The notes beneath the pieces were generated by a model. It made no database searches. It was not told where the DNA came from and saw only the letters and a list, made by a program, of their open reading frames with translations. 64,000 bases of DNA from Ziziphus jujuba (Eukaryota > Streptophyta > Magnoliopsida > Rosales > Rhamnaceae), in the NCBI RefSeq assembly GCF_031755915.1, contig NC_083384.1, forward strand, positions 28,596,501 to 28,660,500. Reading direction: 5' to 3'. Within the stretch, counting starts at the first letter, position 1, and each line of letters begins with the position of its first letter. Positions 10,659 through 21,930 of this stretch are shown piece by piece. The translations under genes were made by a program, and so were the position numbers.

Positions 10659-10767
10659 CAGGGCCGGCTTAAGGCATAGGCTACTAAGGCTTATTCCTAA
10701 GGTCCCATTTTATTGGGGCCAAAAGAGATTCCACGTATATAATATATACATGTGTTTATTAAATAGA

Positions 10768-10839
<72 letters not shown>

Positions 10840-11897
10840 ATATACATGTGTTTATTAAATAGAGTTCTATAGATATGATATGTACATATGTTTATCAAAT
10901 AGAATATGATTATTAGTTTATTTTGGAAATATAAGAATTTTAACTTAAAAAAAGAGTTTTAAATTATCTTTAATTGATTATTTATTTTTTTAGATGAATT
11001 TTAATTGATCATTTATTGTAATAATTATCTTTAATTATTTTTATCTTTGGAAAATAACACCAATTAAGTTCAATTAGACATTTTATATTCTATAATTGCT
11101 TAGATTTTGATGATAAAAAAGAGAAAAAAAACATGTTAAATACTTCTTTTATTTATAAACTTCTCCTAATTTGTTTATGCTTTTTTCTTACCTGACTTAC
11201 TTATTTTTATCATTTTTTATTCACTCATTTTTTATATTTGTTTAATTTTGATATCCAACCTATATAATTTGCAAGTTTGATCCAGATGGCTCTAAAAGAA
11301 AAAATTAACTTGTAAGTTATTATTAATTTTAATGAATTTATATTGTTTATTCTCATAATATTTTTAATTTTTTTTTATTTTCTATAAATTTATGATTTTA
11401 ATTATTTACTAATTGTTTTTTCTATTCATAAAACATTAGATTTTGTATTTCTCTAGTTTTTACTTTTATTTTTTTATTTATATTTTAGTTCGAATAATTA
11501 ATTAAACTTATTTTGAGAACTAAAAATCTAAAAAAAAAAAATTTATAAAAAAAAATAGCACTTAAGATATTAAACTTCATAAAAAAATTAAAATTTTTTT
11601 CTAATGCATATATTATTTTTTATTAGTATAGCTTATTTGGAAAAAAAAATCTCAAAATTAAAAATAATAAAATTTTATTTATGTTTAACTATTAAACAAT
11701 TTAACAATTTTATACATTAAAAAAATTTTATTATTGAATATAAAAATTTAATTATTAACTTCACATTAGAAAGTAAAAAATTATAAATTTTATATCAAAA
11801 AATCTATTTTATTAAAAATAATATTCAATTAAGCCCCAAATATTGGTTTTTTTTTTTTTTTTTGCATAGGGCCTCAAAAATTGTTGAGACGGCCCTG
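10659..11897. mobile_element. Non-autonomous DNA element, ~1.24 kb, CAGGGCCG termini
   Basis: It starts CAGGGCCGGCTTAAGGCATA at 10659 and ends TTGAGACGGCCCTG at 11897, so CAGGGCCG/CGGCCCTG form a terminal inverted repeat. Beyond it the ends also share a cataggc/gcataggg word. The interior is AT-rich, codes for nothing and holds a 65-bp (AT)n tract (10772-10836). Three direct copies of a tatacatgtgtttattaaat-like unit lie at about 10745, 10840 and 10881. Termini of this type resemble plant hAT elements of the Tip100 group, but no convincing 8-bp target duplication is seen. The group is therefore inferred. Confidence 0.65.
10772..10836. repeat. 65-bp (AT)n microsatellite
   Basis: The longest uninterrupted at tract in the window, inside the element 10659-11897 and flanked by related tatacatgtgtttattaaat units. 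Confidence 0.95.
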
Positions 11898-12140
11898 GTC
11901 GTCATGAGCGGAGCTCCGTGATCCTCATCCTGCATCTGTCAATCGCCTGCTCCTCTGTCAGACTGAGAGAGGGAGAGCTGAGCGGCCGTTCCTTTGGAAC
12001 AGGTTCCCCGCGGATCTTGAGCAGGTTGAACGCAACGGCAGGATCGCCGATGAAATGCGCTTGGCGAGGGCTGTGAAAACCTTTCACACGGTTCCGACTC
12101 CAACGTTTGAGTTGGAGTTGGAAGCAGAGTCGGAGCCACT

Positions 12141-12613
12141 AGATGATAAGAATCCTCCTCACTAGAGTTCCACTTTTTTTTTTCCTTTCTTTTTTTAATT
12201 TTTTAATTTTTTAATTTTTTTTTCAAAACACTGTTGGGAGGCTCAGTATCATTGTTGTTTTTTCGTTTTTTTCATCCAATATCATGTAAGCAAAAGGAAA
12301 TGAATGAATATTTGATTTTAGTTTCAATCCTGTTAGGTGTTGAGATGATTTCTTGGGGATGATCTTGTTTATATTTTACTACTTCGTTGTTGATTGTTTT
12401 GTGTATTAGTATTAGGGTTTTTGCTAAGCGATCTAGCAACAAAGATACAGGAAAATATATTAAAGATAGACTGTCCATGAAATTATTGCTATTATGTTCA
12501 TTGATATACACTTTTAGAGCTGTACAGGATTTTATACAATCTAATCCTTTATATAATAAACGGAGTAAAACTCCCTCGTTATCCAAGGCCAATTAGCTAG
12601 GGGAAACAAATGG
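12141..12613. other. Spacer and possible degraded 5' part of the CDC48C-like gene
   Basis: T-rich runs (12172-12225) are followed by a short open frame (12387-12596). I cannot match that frame to any family. It may be a remnant of the N-terminal exons of the next gene, but nothing in its sequence proves this. Confidence 0.4.
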
Positions 12614-15600
12614 ATGAAAAATTTCCAATCTCTGATGCAGAAGAGCTACAGGCCTCTGCAATGGCTTGTTCAACCAACCATGAGTACTACTGGATCCCTC
12701 AAGAGAAATAAAACAACCGTGAGTAATACTAAATCACCCAAAAGAAAAAAAGCTGAGAAGGAAACTGTTCAATCCTCATGTCAGTACTTGTGTCTAATCT
12801 GCATGGATGTAATTCTTTAGTAGAAAACATTGACATTGTTTTACTGATCTGGAATGTAAATTTCTCTTTGCCCTTAGCTGTTGATGTTTTCGTGCATCGT
12901 GACGAGCAGATTTTGCCAGATACAGAGGATGGTGTAGCTTATGAAAACCAAGATGAAGACCCTGTGGCAATGGTTGAGGAATCACCTGCAAGTGCTGGAA
13001 TCACTTTGAATCTTCTTGGTACTTTATTTTTTCCTCCCCTTATTATCAGTTTCATCTCTACATAATTCAGGATGCCTTATATTTTTCTGATCTTGAACAT
13101 TTTCTTGTTAATTGTATGGTGATAACATTTTGTGGCATTGAGATTAGAAATATTTCCTATTTTCTTAAATATCAAGAATTTGATTTTTGTGTATGTGCAT
13201 TATTAGATTTTTGTGTATGTGCATTATTAGTAAACTTAGTAAAGAATGCATGATGCTGTTGTTTTTGTTTTTGTATTTGAATTTTAAATTTTAAGTTGTT
13301 TACACGTTCCAAAATTCACCAGAAAGTAATATAGGTGAGGAAGCTGCTCATAGTAAGGATTCATCCTGAAGCATGGACGGTTCAACAGTTTTAAAAGTTA
13401 AAACCATGCATATCAGCTCACCAATTTTGGCAGCAAAAAGTCCATTTTTTTATAAGGTGTTTTTTTTTTTTTTTTTAAATTTTTATTTTAAAAAAATATA
13501 CTATTTTTATTTGTAATTTTTTTTCTCAAAAGCATACAGTACAGCCCCTTCAATTGTATTTATTGATGAGATTGATGCAGTTGGCACACAAAGACGACAA
13601 AATGTATCCGAGAATAACTCGATTGTGATACAGTTAATGAGTTACGTGGATGAATGTCACAGGAGATCACAAATGGCTGGTGAAGAAGCAGACTACACTC
13701 TTGTGATTGGTGCTACCAATAGGCCTGAGGTTCTTGATCCTGCACTGAGGAGGGCCGGGAGATTCGAAACTGAGATTCTTTTAGGCGTGCCGGATGAAAA
13801 TGCTAGGGCCGATATTCTTTCCCGGAAGCTACCATCTCTAGTCTCATTTGATGTTAAAAGGATAGCAAGGTCTACTCCTGGATTTGTACCTGCTGATTTG
13901 AATGCCTTGATCACTCGGGCTAATTCCATTGCCTTGGAGAGAACTGTAAACATCAGAAAGCCTAATCAACATGGGAGGAAGCATAGGTGGTGGATGGAAC
14001 CTTGGTTGGATGAAGCAATTGGCAAGCTTACTATTACCATGGATGATATTGAGGTGATTATTTTTTGTTAAAATCCTTTAATAGTATTATGGTATGATAG
14101 GTTTTTATTTATTTATTTATAATGCCTAGTTTCCAACTTTGACGTTTGTAGAGGCTTTGCCCCTTTGCTATCCTAGAGAAAGCATGATGGCAGTAGTTGA
14201 TAATTTTTATTTTATTTTTTTTTTAATGTTGTGTATGGTACAAATAGAAAATTCTATCTGCACCATAAAAGTTTGTGGATATATATATATATATATATAA
14301 ATAGACTTTTACAAGAAGTTTAATGTAGACTATAGTATTTTTTATATATGAATGTCCATACACTAATGATATTTATATTTACATATGCAGAAAGCATTGA
14401 AAAAGGTTCAACCTTCTTCTAAAAGAGAAGGCTTCTCAACTATCCCTGATGTAAAATGGGAAGATGTTGGTGGATTGAATGATACAAGGGAGACATTTAA
14501 ACGATTTATTGTTAACTCAATTAAATATCCTGAGATAAATAAGGTAATTAATTTTCTAAATTTCTCTGTCATGTGCATATATATATATATATATATATAT
14601 CTAGTTTATGGCTCTGTTTAATTCTCTTAATATTTTTGACCCAAAAAACTTTATTTCATATTATAGATTTATAAACCAAAACATAATGCAGTGATGTTTG
14701 TGTACTTTCTTCAATCATTGACTTAATAGCTTGGTAGAACTTAAATTGCTGGTTCAGAATAATGTTAACTAATAAACATTCCTTTTGTAGATATTTGGAG
14801 GAGACATAGAAACACGGTTTTTACTATTTGGACCTCCGGGATGTGGTAAAACATTAATAGCCAAAGCTGTTGCTAATGAAGCTGGAGCCAATTTCATTTA
14901 TGTCAAGGTATGTATATGTCTCTTGGAATTCATTTTTTATTTGGATAAACTGAAAAATGAATTTTTTTTCTTAATTGGCTTTTGTTTGATGGTACGTGAG
15001 CGGGCAATCCGGACCTTATTTAATCGTGCAAGAACATGTTCACCATGTACAATTTTTTTTGATGAGGTTTGTACATTATGCATACATTTGACTGCTTATA
15101 TTGTTATTTAACAATATTTTATTATTTCATCTCACCAAATATAGAGCGAATTATTGTAAATTAATCAACCAATGATTGATTGGGAGAAATTCAACTTCTT
15201 TTTTAATCCTCTAGTTCATATTAATCTTCGCTCCAAAAACCACCAAAAAAATAAATAAATAAATAAAAAGATTGAGCACTGGTTTTAAACTTGTTAATTT
15301 TCTACTATTTTGGCTCTCTCTGGAAAACAAAATGGCATATAGTAATTTGACCTTCTCTTTTCATTATTGTAGATAGATAGCTTAGCAGCAAAGAGGAACA
15401 ACAGCACGGGGGAACGGTCATCTCAGCGAATGGTGACACAGGTGATCTAAATAGCCTGCAGAGACTGACATTGTTCAACTAATTTAGCACTCTTTTTTTT
15501 TTTTTTTTTAATAGTTTCCTTGATATGATATAATTCTTTACATTGCAGTTACTTACAGAGTTAGATGGCAGAGATCAAAGGCATGGTGTATTTGTAATTG

Positions 15601-15770
15601 GTGCTACAAATAAGTAAATAAGAACTATCCCTTCGTATTTTAGCAATTTTCTTTAATTAATTAGATGTTAGAAATTAATGTCCAACCTAAAATTTTTTAC
15701 AGAATTGATCAGATAGACGAGGCTCTTTTAAACGTATTTTTGTGCCTCTACCAAGCCCTGATATGGTATT
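12614..15770 (+). pseudogene. CDC48C: CDC48C/NVL-like AAA-ATPase, decayed
   Basis: CDC48C (NVL/Rix7 type) is a nuclear double-AAA ATPase linked to ribosome maturation. Recognisable exons with GT-AG borders are 13533-14053, 14391-14543, 14791-14907, 15373-15441 and 15549-15613, with degraded pieces at about 14986-15066 and 15703-15770. The first AAA domain retains Walker B (PSIVFIDEIDAV) and the sensor block (VIGATNRPEVLDPALRRAGR). Linker DVKWEDVGGL and the second domain's Walker A (GPPGCGKT) and TIFFDE follow. The first-domain Walker A exon is absent from 13066-13532. The second-domain pore exon is reduced to [10 protein letters not shown], where a GPELLNKYVGESE-type segment is expected. The RPGRFG block is deleted just before a PLPSPDM remnant in another frame. 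Lys-rich KSPKRKKAEKE (about 12737) fits a nuclear signal of the N-terminus. These losses make it a pseudogene. Confidence 0.85.
13182..13229. repeat. 24-bp tandem duplication
   Basis: The 24-bp unit beginning gatttttgtgtatgtgcatt occurs twice (13182-13205 and 13206-13229) without change, within an intron or gap of the CDC48C-like relic. Confidence 0.92.
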
Positions 15771-16099
15771 ATGAAAAAACCAATTTATTTCAACCCCCAA
15801 TAGTAAATTAACTAGATTGTTGTTTATCAGATAATGGTTCTAATTATGAATAGACGATAAATTTAGCGTGAAACAGCACAGAAAGTTTTTGCACAAGTTG
15901 GCTGCGAATTAACTATATGCATTATATTGATTATATGTGTTATTATTCAGAACCAATAAAGTGGTAGCTACTTTAATGGACCACATTCCTTGGGACCATG
16001 GTTAGTCTCTGCGTTCATCGATCCTACTTAATTAAAATGATACTGTCTTTGCTCTAGAAAATTAAAGCATGTGGCATGTATTTAGTTAAACTATAGTAG

Positions 16100-16136
<37 letters not shown>

Positions 16137-19100
16137 CGATTGATCGTCTCAGCCAAAATATATATATATATATATATATATTAATATATGTATACCTTTG
16201 TGCATCAATATAAAAATTTATTAACTTTACAGGTTTTTTCAATCTTAGATCTATTTTATATAATTTCTAAAAAACTAAAAACAGCTTTTAAAACTTAAAG
16301 AACTGTTTTTGAAAATATTTAATAAGTTTCACAAAGTAGTTTTCATTTTCAAAAACACTTATAATAATGAAAATAGTGGATAATAATTTTTTCACAAACC
16401 ATTTCTAAAAAAGTAGAAACAAAAACAAAAACTATATCAAACATAATCTTAATAAAAGTGGTAATTAATATTAGATTTATTAAAAAGTAAAGCGTGTTTT
16501 TAAAAAAGAAAATATTAGAAATCTTTCAAGAAGAGAACTTTATGTTTCAAAAAAAAAAACATTTTTTTTTTTTTTGAAGTACATTAACATTCCTTTTAAA
16601 TTGGAATATTCCTTTTTTAAAATAAAAAATACCCCTATATTCTTGATGTACGAAATCAAAATTGTTTTGCTTTCAATATTAGTTACTTAAAATATAGTAA
16701 ATTATGGTAAATAAATTCACCGGCTTTTAAAATTACTGCCACACGAGTAAAGGATTGTTTCTGGACCATGCTATGTAATGAATTCATTAAAATTTATGCA
16801 TTATATTCAGTAGATGAATCTTTTTTAATACTATCACCTTTTTAGGTCCCCTTTGTACTTGGTGGCCCTTTTGTATGTTGTTTTGTCCATTTGATTACAC
16901 ACTCTACCTAGTGATAGTGTAGCCTAATCCATAAAAAACCAATAACTCATATGGATCGTTTTTAACCAGACGTTTGAAATTTAATACTTGTTATACTAAA
17001 TGTATGCACTACTACTGGTAAACATTTATTAGAACACCATCATTTCATGACCACACAATTTCATCCTGTCCATGCAATCACTATCTCTTCATACGTACCA
17101 TCTGATCTCTTCATAGCCAGATGGCCATGAGAATGACCTCACAACAAGATTTTTACTTTATTTATTTATTTATTTTTTGGTAATAATGGTTTTGACTTCT
17201 TGCTTATGCGACAAATATAAAAGTACTTTTTTTTTTTTCTTTTTGGTGGAAAAATATGAAAGTACTGATTCTTATCCAAAAAAAGAAATATATATATATA
17301 TATATGTATGTGTGAAAGTACGTAATCCAATTGATTTTTTTTTTTTTTTTTTTTTTTTTGGCTAAGCCCCCAGGCATCCCCTAACTAGGCTATTATTTGA
17401 TGTAAATTAAATTCACAGCATGCAATCTAGTAGTGTGGTACCAGTTTTGCTTCTCCAAACCTATCTAGGTAAAATTAATTGCCCCATATACTCAAGAGAG
17501 AATTTCTAAAAGTTGTAGGGGGTATTTGCCAAAATCCTAGCCACCGTAATAAGAATAATATTATATATATATATATATATATATAAGCTACCTTTCTTTT
17601 TCCGGTGGTTGTTCATTAATTGATTGCCGGCGTTCGACTATTGGGCATTGTTAATGTTTTTTTTGGGCAACCGGCACTGTCATAGCTGAATGGGATATTT
17701 TAGCAAAAAAGTTGAATGGGATACTTTGCTAGTTATTTATAGCGGTCCACTTCAGCTCATTTATCGAGGCATTTTAAGTAGCAACATGCATAATTAAGAG
17801 AGTAGTCAATTTTCTATCAAAACATGGTGATAGATAAATATTTTATTAAAATATTTATTATTAATTTTTAACTTATTTTAAAAATTAAAATTTATATGAG
17901 TTCATTGTACTATTCAAATTTCAAGAAGATAACATAAATCTTGTTATAAATAATATAAATTTTAAAAATTCATTTTTAAATCTCATGAATTTTTAAACGA
18001 TCAAATAACTAATAATAAAAATTGAAAAATCCATCTAACATTCTAATGTAAAAATTATTAGTTAAGAGAGATTGCATTGAAGCTTTATTACTTTGATTCA
18101 TTTAATGCATGAAGACAAGATATAAGTTTAAAAATATATATATTTTTGGATCAAAAAATATAATGCTTTTATATATCTATATTAATATTAATATGCATCG
18201 AACGTGCATGTAATATACGTATCCACCTATTTCCTTTTTACCACTTGCTGTCAAATTTTGCACATTTAATACACATGGAAATAATTTATTTAGGATCTTG
18301 ATTTTGATACGTATTATACGCACATGTTACATACATGTATATAGAATGGGAGTGTAAGATATGAGACCATTTTAATAATCAGGAAGAATTGACAAAAACA
18401 TTATAGTCAAAAAATGTACACATATTCTGTCTTGATCACCTATGTATGCATATATATATATATATATATAGATTATGCTGCCATGTACAGTGGTGAAATC
18501 AAATCTCTCTGTGTCTAATTAATTTTATCAGAAAAATATTATTTTTAAAATTAATGGTGGGGATTTCAATTTTGAATGTTTGAGTGGAAATAATAATTTT
18601 GCAAGTACCAGACTGTGAGATAGATTTTATCTTTTTATTAATATAGCATCTTGAACCAAGAATTATACTAGAAATTAATGGTGGATTCAAACATAATTGA
18701 ATAATAAAATATATTCTATGATTGAATGATAAAATACAATTTTTAAAACGATGATAATATAAATGGTCACATTAAAACTAATAAATATATATACATATAT
18801 ATATATATATATTAAGCGGAATGAATTTGAAATAGGATTTATTTGCTATTATTTTGAATAAATTGAAATTAACTTCATTTTCTTAAAACTTCTATTTAAA
18901 ATTACAAAGGTAACTATATAAAGAGAAGAAAAAAAAAAAAAAACAACTTCTATTCAAAATTAAAATAGAAATTTTAACCACATAAACACAATAAGAATAT
19001 AAAATTTAAGTTGAATAATGTTGTAAAATAATTTTACATAGTTTTAATAGAAAAAGTAGCTACTAGCTACATAAAAGGCAAAAATTAACTTTTTTCCAAA

Positions 19101-19260
19101 CAAATGTTTTATATTATAAAGAATATAGGAGTTCATGTAATTTAAAATTATAAATTGAAAAGGACCATTACTTTATAGAGAGACCAAAGCAATACTTTTT
19201 TAAAAAATAAAAACATATAACATATATTTAAAAACAAAAAATAAAAAAATAAAAAAAATT
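15771..19260. other. AT-rich region with no recognisable gene
   Basis: It contains (TA)n tracts at 16101-16133, 16157-16181, 17563-17584 and 18451-18470 and many A/T runs. A C-rich snippet (gctaagcccccaggcatccc near 17362) follows a long T-run and may be a transposon scrap. The piece 18471-18505 resembles 21424-21456. I saw no convincing coding exon. Confidence 0.6.
16101..16181. repeat. Paired (TA)n tracts
   Basis: Two ta runs (16101-16133 and 16157-16181) separated by a short unique piece, tggccgattgatcgtctcag. Confidence 0.95.
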
Positions 19261-19311
19261 TAGGGGCCTTGCCCCCCTACCCGGCCCGAGCCTAAGCTTG
19301 GTCCGCCCTTG
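19250..19311. mobile_element. Right end of a hAT (Tip100-like) element
   Basis: In AT-rich DNA a C/G-rich block runs to ggtccgcccttg at 19311. Its reverse complement CAAGGGCGGACCAAGC resembles the CAGGGGCGGA-type termini of Tip100-like hAT elements. I found no matching left end, so this is a truncated or solo terminus and its upstream extent is unknown. Confidence 0.5.
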
Positions 19312-20028
19312 CTAGAAAGCTTATGTTCACAAGTTTGGTGCACCAAGTGTTAAATATAATATAATCTTATCGCGCAGCCATCGTATAAATAAATAAATAC
19401 TCATGTTTAATAGAAACAAATAAAACTTGTTTAAGGACATTCATAAACATTTTAGAAAAAATTGTGGTTAGAATATATATATATATATATAATATATATA
19501 GGTCCATTACAGTGGACATGCATGCCCATCTGAAGTGATATGCAAGTTCTATCATCTATTATAGGAATATGAGTGTGGAAATACACTATAACAAAATCTT
19601 ATAATCCTTTTATAGTGTGGAATTAACTTGAGGATACATAAACCAAATATTTCATTTGCAAAATATATGTTCCATCAATATTGGTGATAGGTGCATAGTA
19701 TGTGAATATCCACACTCTATAATTATTATTTTTATTATCTATTAAATACAGAATGTTTTAGGCTGAAGATATTGGACAGATAACATTTTATAAAGACATT
19801 TTGGCCCTTGAACCAGTGCATTAAGGGTGAATAAAACATCCAGAAATTATTAGCAGTTGTACTCATAATTTATAAACAGTTAGCGGGTTTCATTGGATTA
19901 CTAAGATAGTATTTGTCAAACCATTTTTTGAAGTGATCCATACATATACGGCCATGAAGACCATTAACACATATTTCATGAAACGAAAGCATGGATGATA
20001 TTCAATTAATGGCTTGAAGATTGAGCAG

Positions 20029-20152
20029 GTGGGATTTGAGAGCGGGTCGCGTCCCAGGCCGTACAGCTGAAGAAATTGCGAGGTTCTGGCTAATGAGAAA
20101 TGCTGAAGCCTTTGCCGATAAAAGGGGCCACATTAATACGCCTAACAAGTAA
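20029..20152 (+). pseudogene. Orphan last exon of an R3-MYB (CPC/TRY/ETC-like)
   Basis: R3-MYB proteins are small nuclear repressors that compete for bHLH partners in epidermal cell fate. After the acceptor ttgagcag (AG at 20027-20028), the frame reads WDLRAGRVPGRTAEEIARFW and ends 20 residues later with TAA (20150-20152). The family's third-repeat half is normally WDLIAGRIPGRTAEEIERFW, and the exon border is at the family's usual place just before the Trp. The changes Ile to Arg and Glu to Ala at conserved positions are unusual. I searched upstream to the CDC48C relic for the preceding exon (EEDLI..MY.LVG type) and did not see it. It is therefore an orphan exon, or a gene with a very long intron whose start I missed. 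Confidence 0.7.
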
Positions 20153-21930
20153 TGTTTATTTCCACTTCTTAATTTGATCTTCCACAGATTTGACAATTTT
20201 TTCTGTCATTCGCTACATCTATCTGATTCTTGTTTCAGCTTTTTTTTTTCCTTTGGTAATAGTTGTTTCATTTTTACTTGAAAAAGTTTCCTACATATAC
20301 ATCTTCATTTGGTGGTCTCTAGCAAATTTTTAGACTCCCCTCTTTTGGAATTTTCATTTATTTTCTGATTATTGTAATATACATACTAGATGTGTAATAG
20401 TATTAGTCATATATATGTATATATATATATATTCACAACTCAAAAAAAAATTACTGTAAATTTTCTTTTTATTTATTAGTGTTAAATAATATAAAATCAC
20501 ATATACATCCAATGAGAATGATTATTTTAAAAATTTTATATTGAATTAAAGATGATAATAAAAAACTTATTTCAAAATATTTTTGGTTGACACCTATTGA
20601 TATTGTATTTAATTCTTAAAATTACATTGCTAATATTACAGAAGAATAAAATAAAAAATAAGAAGCAATTTTTTTTTTAATTTATCAAAAGCAAAAATTT
20701 ATTTCAATCAATACAAATTTAGTAGAAAAATATCAATTTTATGAGCAAATAATGAAAGTATATTATAATGAAAGTATATTGCAATATCAAATTTTAGATT
20801 AAAAAAATATATATATCACTTATTAGTTCCTGTTTTGAAAAACAAAAAAAAAAAAAAAAAACAAACTTTTAGTCGCTATCTTGTGTGATGTCAAATCGAG
20901 CAATAAAAAAAAAAAAAAAAGGATAAAAAAGAAAAGACAAGGTAAATATAAAAGCATAAACTATCAATTTTAACTTGCAAATATATAAAATTATAAATTA
21001 CCGATTTAACTTTTTCATTGTACTATTGAAATCAAAATTAAAAGATTATTTGTATAATTTTAGAGAAACCCAAAAATTTTAAATAATTATTACATTATGC
21101 TTTTTACATATATATATATATATATATGCACGAGAACAGAGTTGTTAGCTTGTTCCGTGAAACTAAGTGCATTGGAAACCATACGTATCAGTGTGATCCT
21201 AAAATTATGGATTATGAATTTTATATTTAATAGAAATGAAATATCTATAGCATACCATCGTAGAAGGAAACAAAAAATGATAGATTTGGATATATAAAAT
21301 TGTAAAAAAAAATTATAAAAAAAAAAGGAAAGGAAAAACAAGCCAGCATGAGAAGTAGCTGTTTTTTTACCATATTAAACAGTAAAACATGATCAAAATT
21401 TAAGAGAAAAGATATATATATAGATTACGCCGTCATATACAGTAGTAAAATCAAATTTAATATAGAAAAATATAACAATTTAATGTATTTATCAAATAAA
21501 GCTACCATTTAGGTGTTAAGTTATTTTTTAATTTTAGTTAATTGTAATTTATGAAATCGCATGTTATAATTTATTTTTAAAACAATATATTAATATAATT
21601 TATAGGTATTAAAATATTTAATATAATTTATGGATATAAAAAAAAATTAAAATTTTATATTGTAAATATAGATATATAAATTTATAATTTTAATTAAATA
21701 TAATATTTTTTTTGTAAGTTTGACAAATGGTGAGCATATGATATTTCAATTTTTTTATTAGCATTAAAGATATGACTATTCCAGCATTTGTCTGGCTTTC
21801 TTTGATTAGTTAATTAAGGTGTTGCCTAAATTGTTCTGTTCTGTACTCTTTAAACTTGAAGTGATCATTTCTTGTCTGCATAATTTTTTGTGCTGTAAAA
21901 TTTTACCTTTTTACTTGTTTGTTCTCCTTG
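20153..21930. other. AT-rich region with no recognisable gene
   Basis: A/T-rich throughout with A-runs near 20845-20865 and 20905-20920 and an (AT)n tract at 21106-21127. The repeat copy 21459-21717 is listed separately. Confidence 0.6.
21459..21717. repeat. AT-rich repeat, copy 1
   Basis: About 260 bp starting aatatagaaaaatataacaa, with landmarks ttaatataatttatagg, atggatataaaa and ttttttttgtaa. They recur in the same order and spacing in 23520-23780. The two diverged copies lie in direct orientation on either side of the Tubby-like relic. The family is not identified. Confidence 0.75.

Larger units (their letters stand above)
10066..12140 (-). pseudogene. TIM17/TIM22/TIM23-like reading frame, split by an element and with in-frame stops
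   Basis: The minus strand from 10658 to 10066 keeps one reading frame with a single internal TGA (10399-10401). It reads GVRNSPSGSRLQGSYKALRL, then ECTMAHAR-stop-KEDPWNSIV, then GGGFVALSKGALIAFNKV. The block C-T-M-x3-R-x-KEDPWNS is the hallmark of mitochondrial inner-membrane import subunits of the Tim17 family. Past it a Lys/Ala/Phe-rich tail is duplicated (ANKHLAA twice). GC-richer minus-strand sequence of the same frame (MKGFHSPRQAHFIGDPAV…ITELRS) lies at 11899-12087, on the far side of an inserted element (10659-11897), and ends in TGA at 11902-11904. Removing the element joins the two parts in frame. No introns are seen, so a retrocopy is possible. The family call is moderately sure; the status as a pseudogene is firmer. 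Confidence 0.65.
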
